From Desulfobacteraceae bacterium (GTDB lineage Bacteria > Desulfobacterota > Desulfobulbia > Desulfobulbales > Desulfobulbaceae), in the NCBI GenBank assembly GCA_022837185.1, contig JALHJD010000145.1, positions 1 through 7,595 of the forward strand: a DNA stretch of 7,595 bases, read 5' to 3'. The position numbers were made by a program, and so were the translations under genes. Below, in pieces: positions 1-6,446 of this stretch; the stretch's first letter is position 1; each line of letters starts with the position of its first letter. The notes below the pieces were generated by a model. The model made no database searches. It had not been told where the DNA came from and saw nothing but the letters and a program-made list of their open reading frames with translations.

Positions 1-2
1 AG

Positions 3-713
3 ATGAGCTTAAAGGAATATCGGCGGAAACGCGATTTTTCCAAAACGGCCGAGCCGCGGGGACAACGGAAGGCCGCCGTATCCGGCAATCTATATATCGT
101 TCACAAGCACGCTGCCACCAGGCTGCATTATGACCTGCGCCTGGAACTGGACGGCGTGCTGAAAAGTTGGGCTGTGCCCAGGGGACCGAGTCTTGACCCG
201 GCGGAAAAGCGGCTGGCGGTTCAGGTGGAGGATCACCCCCTGGAATACGGCTCCTTTGAGGGTACTATCCCGAAACACGAATACGGCGGCGGGGCGGTGA
301 TGCTCTGGGACAGGGGAACCTGGGAGCCGGAGGGTGATCCGGCGGAGGGACTTGCAGCGGGCAAGCTTTCCTTCCGGCTGCACGGGGAAAAATTGCACGG
401 CTCCTGGGCCCTGGTGCGGATGAAGGGCAGGGAGAGCGAGCCCTCGAAAAACTGGCTGCTGATCAAACACCAGGACGAGGAGGCGGCTGCGGAAAAAACA
501 AAACAGGTACGCCATCGTCGAGGAACTCCCCCTCAGCGTGCTGACCCACCGGACCCTGGAGGAAATCGCCGCCGGCAAGGCCGAGGCCGATTTGCAGCCT
601 CCTCCGGGACCGGAACCCGACCCCGGCAGATTGCCCGGGGCCCGGAAAGGGCCGCTGCCCGGATCCGTCAAACCCCAGCTTGCCACCCTGGTCGACGAAC
701 CGCCTGCCGGTGA
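3..713 (+). CDS. ligD: LigD N-terminal 3'-phosphoesterase (PE) domain, first frame of the split ligD
   Basis: The ATG at 3-5 begins MSLKEYRRKRDFSKT, a typical LigD N-terminus, so I accept it although only two bases lie upstream and no ribosome binding site can be seen. The PE domain is a Mn-dependent 3'-end processing enzyme that removes 3'-terminal ribonucleotides and 3'-phosphates. The active-site pattern is present: H36, H42, D44 and R46 in HKHAATRLHYDLRLELDG, then H78 and Y82 in VEDHPLEYGSFEG. The spacing matches P. aeruginosa LigD residues H42, H48, D50, R52, H84 and Y88. GTIPKHEYGGG and MLWDRGTW follow, and the domain closes with NWLLIKH at about residue 156. The domain is therefore complete. 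After about residue 165 the frame departs from the family and becomes an Arg/Pro-rich tail to the stop at 711-713, which I regard as out-of-frame translation. Stand-alone PE proteins exist in other microbes, so a separate product is conceivable. Confidence 0.75.
   Translation: MSLKEYRRKRDFSKTAEPRGQRKAAVSGNLYIVHKHAATRLHYDLRLELDGVLKSWAVPRGPSLDPAEKRLAVQVEDHPLEYGSFEGTIPKHEYGGGAVMLWDRGTWEPEGDPAEGLAAGKLSFRLHGEKLHGSWALVRMKGRESEPSKNWLLIKHQDEEAAAEKTKQVRHRRGTPPQRADPPDPGGNRRRQGRGRFAASSGTGTRPRQIARGPERAAARIRQTPACHPGRRTACR
493..503 (+). other. A6-C-A4 tract where the ligD reading frame breaks
   Basis: The run reads A6 (493-498), C (499), A4 (500-503). Upstream, the PE frame has codons GAA AAA ACA AAA. Downstream, family-like sequence resumes at TAC GCC ATC GTC from 508 in a frame shifted by +1. 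Dropping a single A restores one frame through the whole gene. Homopolymers like this are the usual place for sequencing indels and for strand or RNA polymerase slippage. The exact position of the change within 493-507 cannot be fixed from the sequence alone. Confidence 0.7.
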
Positions 714-2544
714 CGGCTGGCTCCACGAAATCAAGCTCGACGGCTACCGGATCATCGCCACCATCCATGACGGCGGGGTTGCCTTGCTGTCCCGCCGGGG
801 CAGGGACTGGACAGGGAAATTTTCCGAGGTCGCCGAAGCGCTGCTGAACCTGCCGGTGCGCCAGGCCGTACTGGACGGGGAAATCGTTGCCCTGCGGCCG
901 GACGGGACCACCGATTTCCAGGCCCTGCAGGAGATCATACGGAGCGGACGGGGAAAAGCGGCGGTGTATTACCTGTTCGACCTCCTGTACTGCAACGGCT
1001 ACGATCTCGGAGGAACGCCGCTTACGGAGCGGAAAAACCTGCTGCGCGCCCTGTTGACCCGGATGAGGCCGGTGCGGGAGAATATCCGCTTCAGCGATCA
1101 TCTCGAAAGCGGCGGCCGGGAGGTCTACCGGCACGCCTGCCTCCTGGCCGCGGAGGGAATCGTCTCCAAACTGGCCGTAGCTCCCTATGAACAGAAACGG
1201 TCAAGGAACTGGCTGAAGACCAAGTGCCTGCACCGGCAGGAAATGGTTGTCGGGGGATGGACCGAGCCAGGCGGATCGCGCCCCGGTTTCGGGGCTCTGC
1301 TGCTGGGGTATTATGAGGGCGACGACCTGGTCTATGCCGGCCGGGTGGGGACCGGGTTCGACCGGGCTGATCTCCGGCGGCTGAACGGCAGGCTTCTGCA
1401 GCTCGGGCAGGACGAGCCCCCTTTCCGCAATCCGCCTTCGGGGACTGAGGCCCGCGAGGTGCGCTGGGTCAGGCCTGAACTGGTCGTGGAAGTAGCATTC
1501 CGGGAATGGACCAGGGAAAATATTCTCCGTCAGGCTGCTTTCAAGGGAGTGCGGGAGGACAAAGCGGCCGGCGAAGTCGTTAAAGAAGTGGTCTGGGGAG
1601 GAGGCGGGGTGAAAGAGGAAACGGAGGCCTTTGTCCGGGCGCGAAGACAACCCGGCAGGGCTTTCGTTGCGGGGGTGCAACTGTCGAATCCGGACAAGAT
1701 CCTCTATCCCGAGCAGAACATAAGCAAACTGGCCCTGGCGGAATTCTACGCAGCCATTGCCGACTTCATCCTGCCCCACGTCATCCACCGGCCCCTGACC
1801 CTGCTGCGCTGCCCGGACGGCAGACAGGAGGGCTGTTTTTACCAGAAGCACCTGGGGGAGTCCCTGCCGGCCGCCCTGCGTACCATTCCCATCGTTGAAA
1901 AGGAGGGGACAAGGGACTACGTGGTCATCGATGATGTCCGGGGACTTGTGTCGCTGGTGCAGATGGGGGTCCTGGAGATCCACCCGTGGGGGAGCAGGGA
2001 GAACGATCTGGAAAAGTCGGATCTGCTCACCTTCGATCTGGACCCCGGCCTGGAGATCGGCTGGCCGGAGGTGATTGCCGGGGCGAGGATTCTGCGCGAC
2101 CGGTTGGAGGAGCTCGGCCTGAAGTCCTTTGTCAAGACTTCGGGGGGCAAAGGGCTGCACCTGGCGGTGCCGATCCGGCCCCGGACCGCCTGGCAGGAGG
2201 CCAAGGACTTTGCCCGGGCCGTGGCCGGAGACCTGGTTCGCCGCCGGCCCGACCTGTTCACCGCCGAGATGAAGAAGGCGAAGAGGCAGGAAAGGATATT
2301 CATCGACTATCTGCGCAACGACCGGGGCGCAACCACGGTCGCGGCCTATTCCACCAGGGCCCGGGCCGGAGCCCCGGTCTCAACGCCGATCCGATGGGAC
2401 GAGCTGAACCGGACCATGACGCCGGACAGGTACCGGGTCGACAATCTTCCCCGCCGTCTGGCCGCGCTGAAAAACGACCCCTGGCCTGATTTCTTCACCA
2501 TCCGCCAGGGAGTCACCCGGACCATGCGCAGGGCGCTGGGATGA
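538..2544 (+). CDS. ligD: LigD ATP-dependent ligase plus polymerase domains, second frame of the split ligD
   Basis: With the GTG at 538 this frame encodes 668 residues holding two complete enzymes. Ligase: motif I KLDGYR at 66-71, where K66 is the lysine that becomes adenylated; LDGE at 112-115; LFDLLY at 146-151; motif IV EGIVSK at 206-211; motif V WLKTK at 225-229; then the OB-fold domain to about 350. Polymerase (archaeo-eukaryotic primase family): HPWGSR at 482-487; metal-binding DLDP at 500-503 (D500, D502); SGGKGLH at 535-541; the third acidic residue D590 in FIDYLRND; then ATTVAAYSTRARAGAPVSTPI and the family's DPW near the end. A linker rich in R, G and E (about 355-378) separates the two domains. 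The GTG start is doubtful: the in-frame sequence is open back to 463 and is LigD-like from 508, and the nearest purine-rich stretch (GAGGAA, 520-525) is 12 bases away. The natural protein most likely continues from the PE frame. The stop TGA is at 2542-2544. Confidence 0.85.
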   Translation: MLTHRTLEEIAAGKAEADLQPPPGPEPDPGRLPGARKGPLPGSVKPQLATLVDEPPAGDGWLHEIKLDGYRIIATIHDGGVALLSRRGRDWTGKFSEVAEALLNLPVRQAVLDGEIVALRPDGTTDFQALQEIIRSGRGKAAVYYLFDLLYCNGYDLGGTPLTERKNLLRALLTRMRPVRENIRFSDHLESGGREVYRHACLLAAEGIVSKLAVAPYEQKRSRNWLKTKCLHRQEMVVGGWTEPGGSRPGFGALLLGYYEGDDLVYAGRVGTGFDRADLRRLNGRLLQLGQDEPPFRNPPSGTEAREVRWVRPELVVEVAFREWTRENILRQAAFKGVREDKAAGEVVKEVVWGGGGVKEETEAFVRARRQPGRAFVAGVQLSNPDKILYPEQNISKLALAEFYAAIADFILPHVIHRPLTLLRCPDGRQEGCFYQKHLGESLPAALRTIPIVEKEGTRDYVVIDDVRGLVSLVQMGVLEIHPWGSRENDLEKSDLLTFDLDPGLEIGWPEVIAGARILRDRLEELGLKSFVKTSGGKGLHLAVPIRPRTAWQEAKDFARAVAGDLVRRRPDLFTAEMKKAKRQERIFIDYLRNDRGATTVAAYSTRARAGAPVSTPIRWDELNRTMTPDRYRVDNLPRRLAALKNDPWPDFFTIRQGVTRTMRRALG

Positions 2545-2551
2545 GGATTGA

Positions 2552-2600
2552 TGCGGGAAGCGGGAAACGGGGAGCAGGGAGCGGGGAGCGGGGAGCTGCT
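2552..2600 (+). repeat. Degenerate GGGAGC/GGGAAGC short tandem repeat after ligD
   Basis: Just after the ligD stop, the + strand carries about six imperfect copies of a 6-8 base purine-rich unit (forms GGGAAGC, GGGAAAC, GGGGAGC, GGGAGC). It is almost pure G and A on one strand with regularly spaced C. It breaks up the surrounding sequence and gives rise to a meaningless low-complexity ORF. No function can be assigned. Such G-rich tracts can vary in copy number, and this one could in principle affect the 3' end of the ligD transcript. Confidence 0.6.
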
Positions 2601-2611
2601 TCAGTATCCCG

Positions 2612-2626
2612 GACAGCGGGGCTGTC
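2612..2626 (+). other. Small perfect hairpin downstream of ligD
   Basis: GACAGC (2612-2617) and GCTGTC (2621-2626) pair perfectly around a GGG loop. No T tract follows (next bases AATTGTTCG), so it does not make a proper intrinsic terminator. It may still slow polymerase or protect the ligD transcript's 3' end. Apart from this hairpin and the G-rich repeat, I see nothing definite in the 2545-2719 spacer. Confidence 0.3.
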
Positions 2627-2719
2627 AATTGTTCGCGCTTGCCAAAGCCGTCCCTACCACCCTGAAAGGACTGTGATCGCGTTGCGGACAATCCGGTTCT
2701 CATTTTATCCATCGGCATT

Positions 2720-2923
2720 TTGATTCCACAACTCATCGATTGGGAAAATCCCCAGCCGTCATCTGACCAAATCCACGAACTTTCACGGTTAAACAACCGG
2801 GCAGCATGGCATCAGGCGGCACAACGAACCGGAATAATTATTGATCGCTTTTTGGACCAACAGCGGCGTGAATATTGCTTGAATCAGGGGGAAGAATTCC
2901 GACAATTCGCAAAGTATTCCTGA
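2720..2923 (+). CDS. Small hypothetical protein or 3' remnant of a gene (unrecognised)
   Basis: A 67-codon ORF starts at TTG 2720. It encodes a hydrophilic, probably helical peptide (LIDWENPQPSSDQIHELSRL near the start, FLDQQRREYCLNQGEEFRQF near the end) with no membrane segment or signal peptide. I do not recognise the family. For it: the composition looks like a real soluble protein, not like shadow translation, and the next gene starts 16 bp after its stop on the same strand. Against it: there is no ATG or GTG in frame anywhere between the upstream stop (2663-2665) and the end, and no ribosome binding site precedes the TTG. Its base composition is more AT-rich than ligD. It could be the 3' end of a decayed gene whose beginning was lost, or a real small gene with a poor start. 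Confidence 0.35.
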   Translation: MIPQLIDWENPQPSSDQIHELSRLNNRAAWHQAAQRTGIIIDRFLDQQRREYCLNQGEEFRQFAKYS

Positions 2924-2939
2924 CCATAGGGGGCAAGGG

Positions 2940-3341
2940 ATGAATATGTTGCATTTTTTCAGGAAGAAAAAATGCGCCGATGCAAAGAAAAAGCTCATCG
3001 CCGCGGCGTACGGCGATTCCCCGCCGCTGAGGAGGGTGGACCGTGAGGAGGCGATCACCATTGCCGCCGATGAAATACTCTTGGGTATGGTGGACAGACA
3101 GGAGGTGCAAAGACAGGCGAAGATCCTGTTCCCTGGTCCGGTTCCCTGTTCAACCCATGACCTGGCCTTGTCTGTGGCGGCCTCGTTTTTCCATCATCCT
3201 GACTATGCAACGCTTCTTAAAGATTTCCATCTGCTGGCCCTGGTCCAGGCTATTCAGTGGTTCCGGCACGGACTGGTCGCCGCTGCCCAGGTGGAAAATT
3301 TTGCCAGGGTGCTCAGGCAATTGAACAACCTTGACCCGTGA
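2940..3341 (+). CDS. Hypothetical 133-residue protein (unrecognised family)
   Basis: The ATG at 2940 is preceded by the purine-rich AGGGGGCAAGGG, a usable ribosome binding site. The product begins with a strongly basic stretch (HFFRKKKCADAKKK, about residues 5-18). A probably all-helical body follows: an acidic segment DREEAITIAADEILLGMVD at about 34-52, then a C-terminal half rich in A, L and V (HLLALVQAIQWFRHGLVAAA, about 96-115). No clear transmembrane segment, signal peptide or catalytic motif is visible. Two Cys residues (12 and 70) do not form a metal site pattern. I do not recognise the family and assign no function. It shares its strand with ligD and the small ORF before it, but it lies about 400 bp from ligD, so a shared transcript is uncertain. 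A candidate intrinsic terminator for this gene lies at 3494-3533. Confidence 0.6.
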   Translation: MNMLHFFRKKKCADAKKKLIAAAYGDSPPLRRVDREEAITIAADEILLGMVDRQEVQRQAKILFPGPVPCSTHDLALSVAASFFHHPDYATLLKDFHLLALVQAIQWFRHGLVAAAQVENFARVLRQLNNLDP

Positions 3342-3472
3342 TGGAACACGACCCGGTTGGTGCGGGAATTTTGCGGTGGCGGCGTCAGGCATGCCATTTC
3401 GGCAAATGCAGAGGGGTGCGGTTTGTCCTGTCCCAACCGGCGCCCCTCAGGATGATCATCGATATGCTGTAC

Positions 3473-3495
3473 AAAAAAGCCGGGAAGGCCCCGGG
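3473..3495 (-). terminator. Candidate intrinsic terminator for the NhaP2-like gene
   Basis: Read on the minus strand, CCGGG pairs with CCCGG around a GCCTT loop. It is followed after one base by six T (A6 at 3473-3478 on the + strand). The stem is short (5 bp, plus one outer G-C pair across a bulge) but all G-C, and the T run is close. It lies about 60 bp beyond the stop of the minus-strand antiporter and abuts the plus-strand terminator, as expected between convergent genes. Confidence 0.5.
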
Positions 3496-3533
3496 CAGGC
3501 GGAGTCATAACCACCTGCCATGGTCTTTTTTTT
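3494..3533 (+). terminator. Candidate intrinsic terminator for the + strand genes
   Basis: GGCAGG (3494-3499) pairs with CCTGCC (3514-3519). One C/A mismatch follows, then GG (3501-3502) with CC (3511-3512), leaving an eight-base loop. A T8 run (3526-3533) follows after six bases. The gap between stem and T tract is longer than ideal, so it may be only moderately efficient. It lies about 150 bp after the 133-codon gene and faces the convergent antiporter gene. Confidence 0.5.
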
Positions 3534-3557
3534 GGCGGAACTTTTTGTTCACTCCCG

Positions 3558-5315
3558 TCAGGCTTCCTCCGGTCCGGCTCCCTCCCGAAGGGGGGATTGC
3601 CTGTTTACACCCGAATTTTGATGGTTCTGATCCGGAGCATACGTAAAGGTCATCAGATCCGGCTGATCTCCCGGGGTCACGAGAAAGGGGCCCAGCCTGG
3701 TGGATTGATCTGTCTCTTCTTCCGTGATCAGGGATCCGATCGACCTCTTGCCCTGATTGTTCACAGGTTCAGGCATGCCGAAAAAAAGATGGACTTGCGC
3801 CACGGTGCTGTCTGCGGGGAAGTCAAGCTTCAGACCTGGTGATAATTTTTGAGAAGCCGGACACGGATCGAAAAGGCAGGTGATCAGAGGTTTGAGCTTG
3901 GACCGCATGGCTATGAAGACATGATCACGGGGCAAAATGGGGGTCCCGCCCCTGGGCATGACAACTTCTCCTTCACGGACTATGAGGGTTAATACCACGT
4001 CATACGGCAGAGCCAGGTCTTTCAGTGTGTACCCTGCTACTCTTGATGATGGGGTTACAATGTATTCCACTATCTCCCCGTCAACGTGGCGCAGAGCGTT
4101 GATCTCAACAGTAAGCGGCGTCGCGGGATCGATGGTTCGTCCCAGTTTCAGCCATTTGGCCACCAGGGGCAGCGACCACCCCTGTGTCACGGCTGAAACG
4201 AGAACGACGAAAAAGACGACGTCAAAAAGCAGACCGCTGCCCTCCACGCCTGCCAGAAGCGGAAAGGTCGCCAGGGTGATGGGCACCGCGCCCTTCAAGC
4301 CGACCCAGGAAAGAAAGATCATCTCCCGCAGGCTGAAACCGAACGGAAACGCTGAAATCATCACGGCAAGCGGCCGGGCGGCAAGGGTCAGCACCAGTGC
4401 GATCAGCAGACCTTCGGGGGCGACGGCGATTAAGCGGCTGGGAAAGCTCAGCATGCCCAGCATGACAAAGAGGACTATCTGTCCCAGCCATGCGGCGGCG
4501 TCGTGAAAAAGGAAAATTCCGTTGCGGAAGACAATGGACCTGTTGCCGAGAACTATACCGGTGAGATAGACGGCGAGAAACCCGCTCCCGCCAAGCACCG
4601 CGGCCAAACCGAAAGAGAGCAGCCCGAGAGCCAGGGCGAGAATCGGGTACAGGCCCGGATAGTCAAGGTTAATCCGGTTGATCAACCATGAGGCCGCGCG
4701 GCCGATGCCGATCCCGGCCAGTGCGCCGACGCCGAACTGGAGGACGAAAAGCATGGCGATTTCCGCCGCGGAGCCTGCGGTGCCCATGATCAGGCCAATA
4801 AGGCCGACAGTAAGAAAAATGGCCATGGGATCGTTTGATCCGCTTTCCACTTCGAGGGTGGCGGTCAGCCGGGAAGGCAGCCTCAAGCCGCTTGTTCGGA
4901 GAATCGAAAAAACCGCCGCCGCATCCGTGGAGCCGACGATGCCCCCAAGGAGCATCCCATGGAGCAAGGGTACATTCAGCACCCATGCCGCCGCACATCC
5001 GGTCAGCACCGATGTCAATAATACTCCCACTGTGGAGAGAGAAAGAGCAGGGCGCCATGCCTGGCGCACAGATTCGAGGGATGTACGCAGGCCGCCGTCA
5101 AAAAGAATCAGCGCCAGGGCGACACTGCCGATGCTGTTGGCGAAACTGTAGTCCTCGAATACAATGCCGCCGAGCCCTTCCGATCCTGCCAGCATGCCGA
5201 CGGCAAGGAAAAGTACGAGCACCGGCATCCCGATACGCGCCGAAAACTTACTTGAAGCGATACCGAACAGGAGCAGAATGCCGGTCAGGAAAACAATTGC
5301 GCTGATGGAAAACAT
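3558..5315 (-). CDS. CPA1 K+(Na+)/H+ antiporter with C-terminal RCK_C domain, NhaP2/CvrA-like
   Basis: This 585-residue inner-membrane protein exchanges cytoplasmic K+ or Na+ for H+; E. coli NhaP2 (CvrA, about 578 residues) is the model. The first ~390 residues form about 12-13 hydrophobic segments. Signature motifs are LILFDGGLR (69-77), GSTDAAAVF (128-136, with the TD pair) and ESGSNDPMA (157-165, with the ND pair that carries ion exchange in CPA1 proteins), then GLKGAVPITLATFP (339-352). The cytoplasmic part has an RCK_C/TrkA_C-like domain at about 405-475, containing VAGYTLKDLALP and LPRDHVFIAM, which in this family binds a regulatory ligand. A further small domain (about 495-520) and a polar tail follow. 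The ATG at 5315 is well supported by AGGAG six bases upstream. It is the last of three minus-strand genes, 128 bp after the UspE-like gene. NhaP2 is an inference from family resemblance; the ion actually carried cannot be read from sequence. Confidence 0.88.
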   Translation of the reverse strand: MFSISAIVFLTGILLLFGIASSKFSARIGMPVLVLFLAVGMLAGSEGLGGIVFEDYSFANSIGSVALALILFDGGLRTSLESVRQAWRPALSLSTVGVLLTSVLTGCAAAWVLNVPLLHGMLLGGIVGSTDAAAVFSILRTSGLRLPSRLTATLEVESGSNDPMAIFLTVGLIGLIMGTAGSAAEIAMLFVLQFGVGALAGIGIGRAASWLINRINLDYPGLYPILALALGLLSFGLAAVLGGSGFLAVYLTGIVLGNRSIVFRNGIFLFHDAAAWLGQIVLFVMLGMLSFPSRLIAVAPEGLLIALVLTLAARPLAVMISAFPFGFSLREMIFLSWVGLKGAVPITLATFPLLAGVEGSGLLFDVVFFVVLVSAVTQGWSLPLVAKWLKLGRTIDPATPLTVEINALRHVDGEIVEYIVTPSSRVAGYTLKDLALPYDVVLTLIVREGEVVMPRGGTPILPRDHVFIAMRSKLKPLITCLFDPCPASQKLSPGLKLDFPADSTVAQVHLFFGMPEPVNNQGKRSIGSLITEEETDQSTRLGPFLVTPGDQPDLMTFTYAPDQNHQNSGVNRQSPLREGAGPEEA

Positions 5316-5320
5316 ATTTT

Positions 5321-5326
5321 TCTCCT
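5321..5326 (-). promoter_or_regulatory. Strong ribosome binding site of the NhaP2-like gene
   Basis: Minus-strand AGGAGA (5321-5326) places the AGGAG core six bases before the ATG at 5313-5315. It fixes that start as the true one. Confidence 0.75.
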
Positions 5327-5348
5327 AACCGCCTCCTCGACGAACAGG

Positions 5349-5376
5349 ATTGTACTTTCCTGCATGAAAATGTGAT
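5349..5376 (-). promoter_or_regulatory. Possible sigma-70-type promoter ahead of the NhaP2-like gene
   Basis: On the minus strand, TACAAT (5349-5354, five of six matches to the -10 consensus) lies 16 bases after ATCACA (5371-5376, four of six to the -35 consensus). Transcription would start near 5342, giving a short leader of about 27 bases that contains the AGGAG site. This would let the antiporter be expressed apart from the two genes before it. The rest of the 128 bp gap shows only a weak TTCAA/TTGAA inverted repeat and no terminator. Confidence 0.3.
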
Positions 5377-5443
5377 TTATTCCGGCCGCCTGAAATGCAT
5401 GGGGATTCAAGGCATGGTTCAATTCGTTGAACACAGGGCTGCC

Positions 5444-6427
5444 TCAACCCGGACTGTCGCCGCCGGCGACTCTGACCGGGGTGACAAAGCCGGATGGCTT
5501 TACGGCCAGTATGGAACACTTCAACTGTTCAAGAATGTCTTCCGCGGTATTTCCGATCAGCAACCCGCTGATGCCCGATCGTGCGATCGTCCCCATAACC
5601 ACCAGGTCGGCATGCAGCTGTTTCGCGATTTTCGGTATCATCCTGGACGCTGCCCCCCGCCGCAGATGCAAGTGGGGTGCAAGGTGATCATAGACCTCCG
5701 GCCCCAGTTGATCAATCAACGACTGCCGCAACCGCTTCAGGCCGCGTTGGTGGCGTAAATGCTCCCCTTTAACGTAACGCGCGGCTGCCTCATCCGGGTT
5801 ATCGCTCCAGACCCGCACAGTCATCTCGCCGGGGGCATCCCATGTATGAACCAGATGCAGCGTAGCTGAGTCGGACAAGGCGATTGTACTGGACAGTTCA
5901 ATAATCTGCCGGTTGATGTCCTGCTCTGCACTGTCGGTTCCCTCCGGGTCGAAATCGACCGCGGCCATAACGCACCTGTAAACAGGTTTTTCCTTTGGTT
6001 GCGTTAACCAAACCGGGCATGGACATTTGCGCAGCAGATGTTTGTCGTTGCTGCCAAACAATCGTTTGACAAATTTCGGATTTTCGGCGGGCTTGATCAG
6101 CAGATCATGACCATCGAGCAATACGGTGCGGATGATCTCAAGAAAAGGGCTGCCCATCAGCACCTTGTGCAGGATGGGAAGACGCTGCTGAAAAGGCCTG
6201 GTCATTGCCTGCAGGTCCTGCAGCCGTTCTTCTTGAATCTTAGTCTGCAAATCAGTGGGAAGTGTTGCATCGATGGAGATGCTGACCCCCTTGGGAGGGC
6301 GCGGCAGCACATCGGCAACCGTGAGTTGAGCCCGGTTTTTCTCTGCCAGCGATATCGCCCGCTCCAGGGTGATCCTGCTCGATTCATCTGTCGAAACTGC
6401 GCAAAGAATGTTCTTGAACTGCTTCAT
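5444..6427 (-). CDS. Tandem-domain universal stress protein, UspE-like
   Basis: The ATG at 6425-6427 gives 327 residues (E. coli UspE has 316). I prefer it to an in-frame upstream start at 6460 because GGAG (6435-6438) lies seven bases before it and because MKQFKNILCAVSTDES is the normal first strand of a Usp domain. Domain 1 spans about residues 3-143 and ends in HLLRKCPCPVWL. Domain 2 spans about 150-312, starting at YRCVMAAVDFD and ending in MGTIARSGISGLLIGNTAED and CSILAVKP. Both closing motifs closely resemble those of UspE, which lacks the strict G-2x-G-9x-G(S/T) ATP-binding spacing of UspFG-type proteins. UspE-type proteins are soluble cytoplasmic stress factors of poorly defined biochemistry. 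Here the gene lies between two K+/H+ antiporters on the same strand, 48 bp after the first, which suggests a role in ion or pH stress or in modulating the transporters (inference). Confidence 0.88.
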   Translation of the reverse strand: MKQFKNILCAVSTDESSRITLERAISLAEKNRAQLTVADVLPRPPKGVSISIDATLPTDLQTKIQEERLQDLQAMTRPFQQRLPILHKVLMGSPFLEIIRTVLLDGHDLLIKPAENPKFVKRLFGSNDKHLLRKCPCPVWLTQPKEKPVYRCVMAAVDFDPEGTDSAEQDINRQIIELSSTIALSDSATLHLVHTWDAPGEMTVRVWSDNPDEAAARYVKGEHLRHQRGLKRLRQSLIDQLGPEVYDHLAPHLHLRRGAASRMIPKIAKQLHADLVVMGTIARSGISGLLIGNTAEDILEQLKCSILAVKPSGFVTPVRVAGGDSPG

Positions 6428-6446
6428 TATTTGTCTCCGTAACAAG

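Larger units (their letters stand above)
3..2544 (+). pseudogene. ligD: DNA ligase D (PE-LIG-POL), whole gene, interrupted by an apparent frameshift
   Basis: This is the complete locus of LigD, which with Ku repairs double-strand breaks by non-homologous end joining: PE trims 3' ends, POL fills in, and LIG seals with ATP. Joining the two frames at the A tract near 493-503 gives about 846 residues, close to the 840 of P. aeruginosa LigD and in the same domain order. The PE domain occupies joined residues 1-165, LIG about 215-530, and POL about 560-846. Going from the first frame to the second needs one base fewer (or two more). With one A removed from the A6 run, the linker reads EKQNRYAIVEELPLSVL and continues smoothly into the family's usual linker sequence. 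I label it pseudogene because as given it cannot be read through. All catalytic motifs are intact and no other stop or frameshift is seen, so a sequencing error or very recent mutation is just as plausible. The identification is very secure; the gene's status is not. Confidence 0.85.

Noticed and set aside
493..499. AAAAAAC as a programmed -1 frameshift site in ligD.
   Set aside because: The codon phase does not match the X XXY YYZ arrangement, and a -1 shift would not reach the ligase frame; a +1 or -2 change is needed.
90..1134. Two long minus-strand ORFs (90-734 and 463-1134) opposite the start of ligD.
   Set aside because: Both are antisense shadows of clearly coding LigD sequence, with no ribosome binding site or recognisable motif.
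1201..2160. A 319-codon minus-strand ORF inside ligD.
   Set aside because: It lies wholly antisense to the ligase-polymerase coding sequence, has Pro/Gln/Arg-rich composition typical of the reverse frame of GC-rich genes, and shows no domain.
2541..2723. A 60-codon ORF whose ATG overlaps the ligD stop.
   Set aside because: Its first half is a translation of the GGGAGC repeat (Gly/Ser/Arg/Glu low complexity), and the rest is not protein-like.
3338..3646. A 102-codon + strand ORF whose ATG (3341) overlaps the stop of the 133-codon gene as TGATG, suggesting translational coupling.
   Set aside because: It runs straight through both candidate terminators and 89 bp into the oppositely oriented antiporter gene, and its Arg/Pro-rich composition looks like shadow translation.
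3937..4506. A 189-codon + strand ORF opposite the NhaP2-like gene.
   Set aside because: Ser/Thr/Arg-rich translation that mirrors the antiporter's hydrophobic codons; no independent support.
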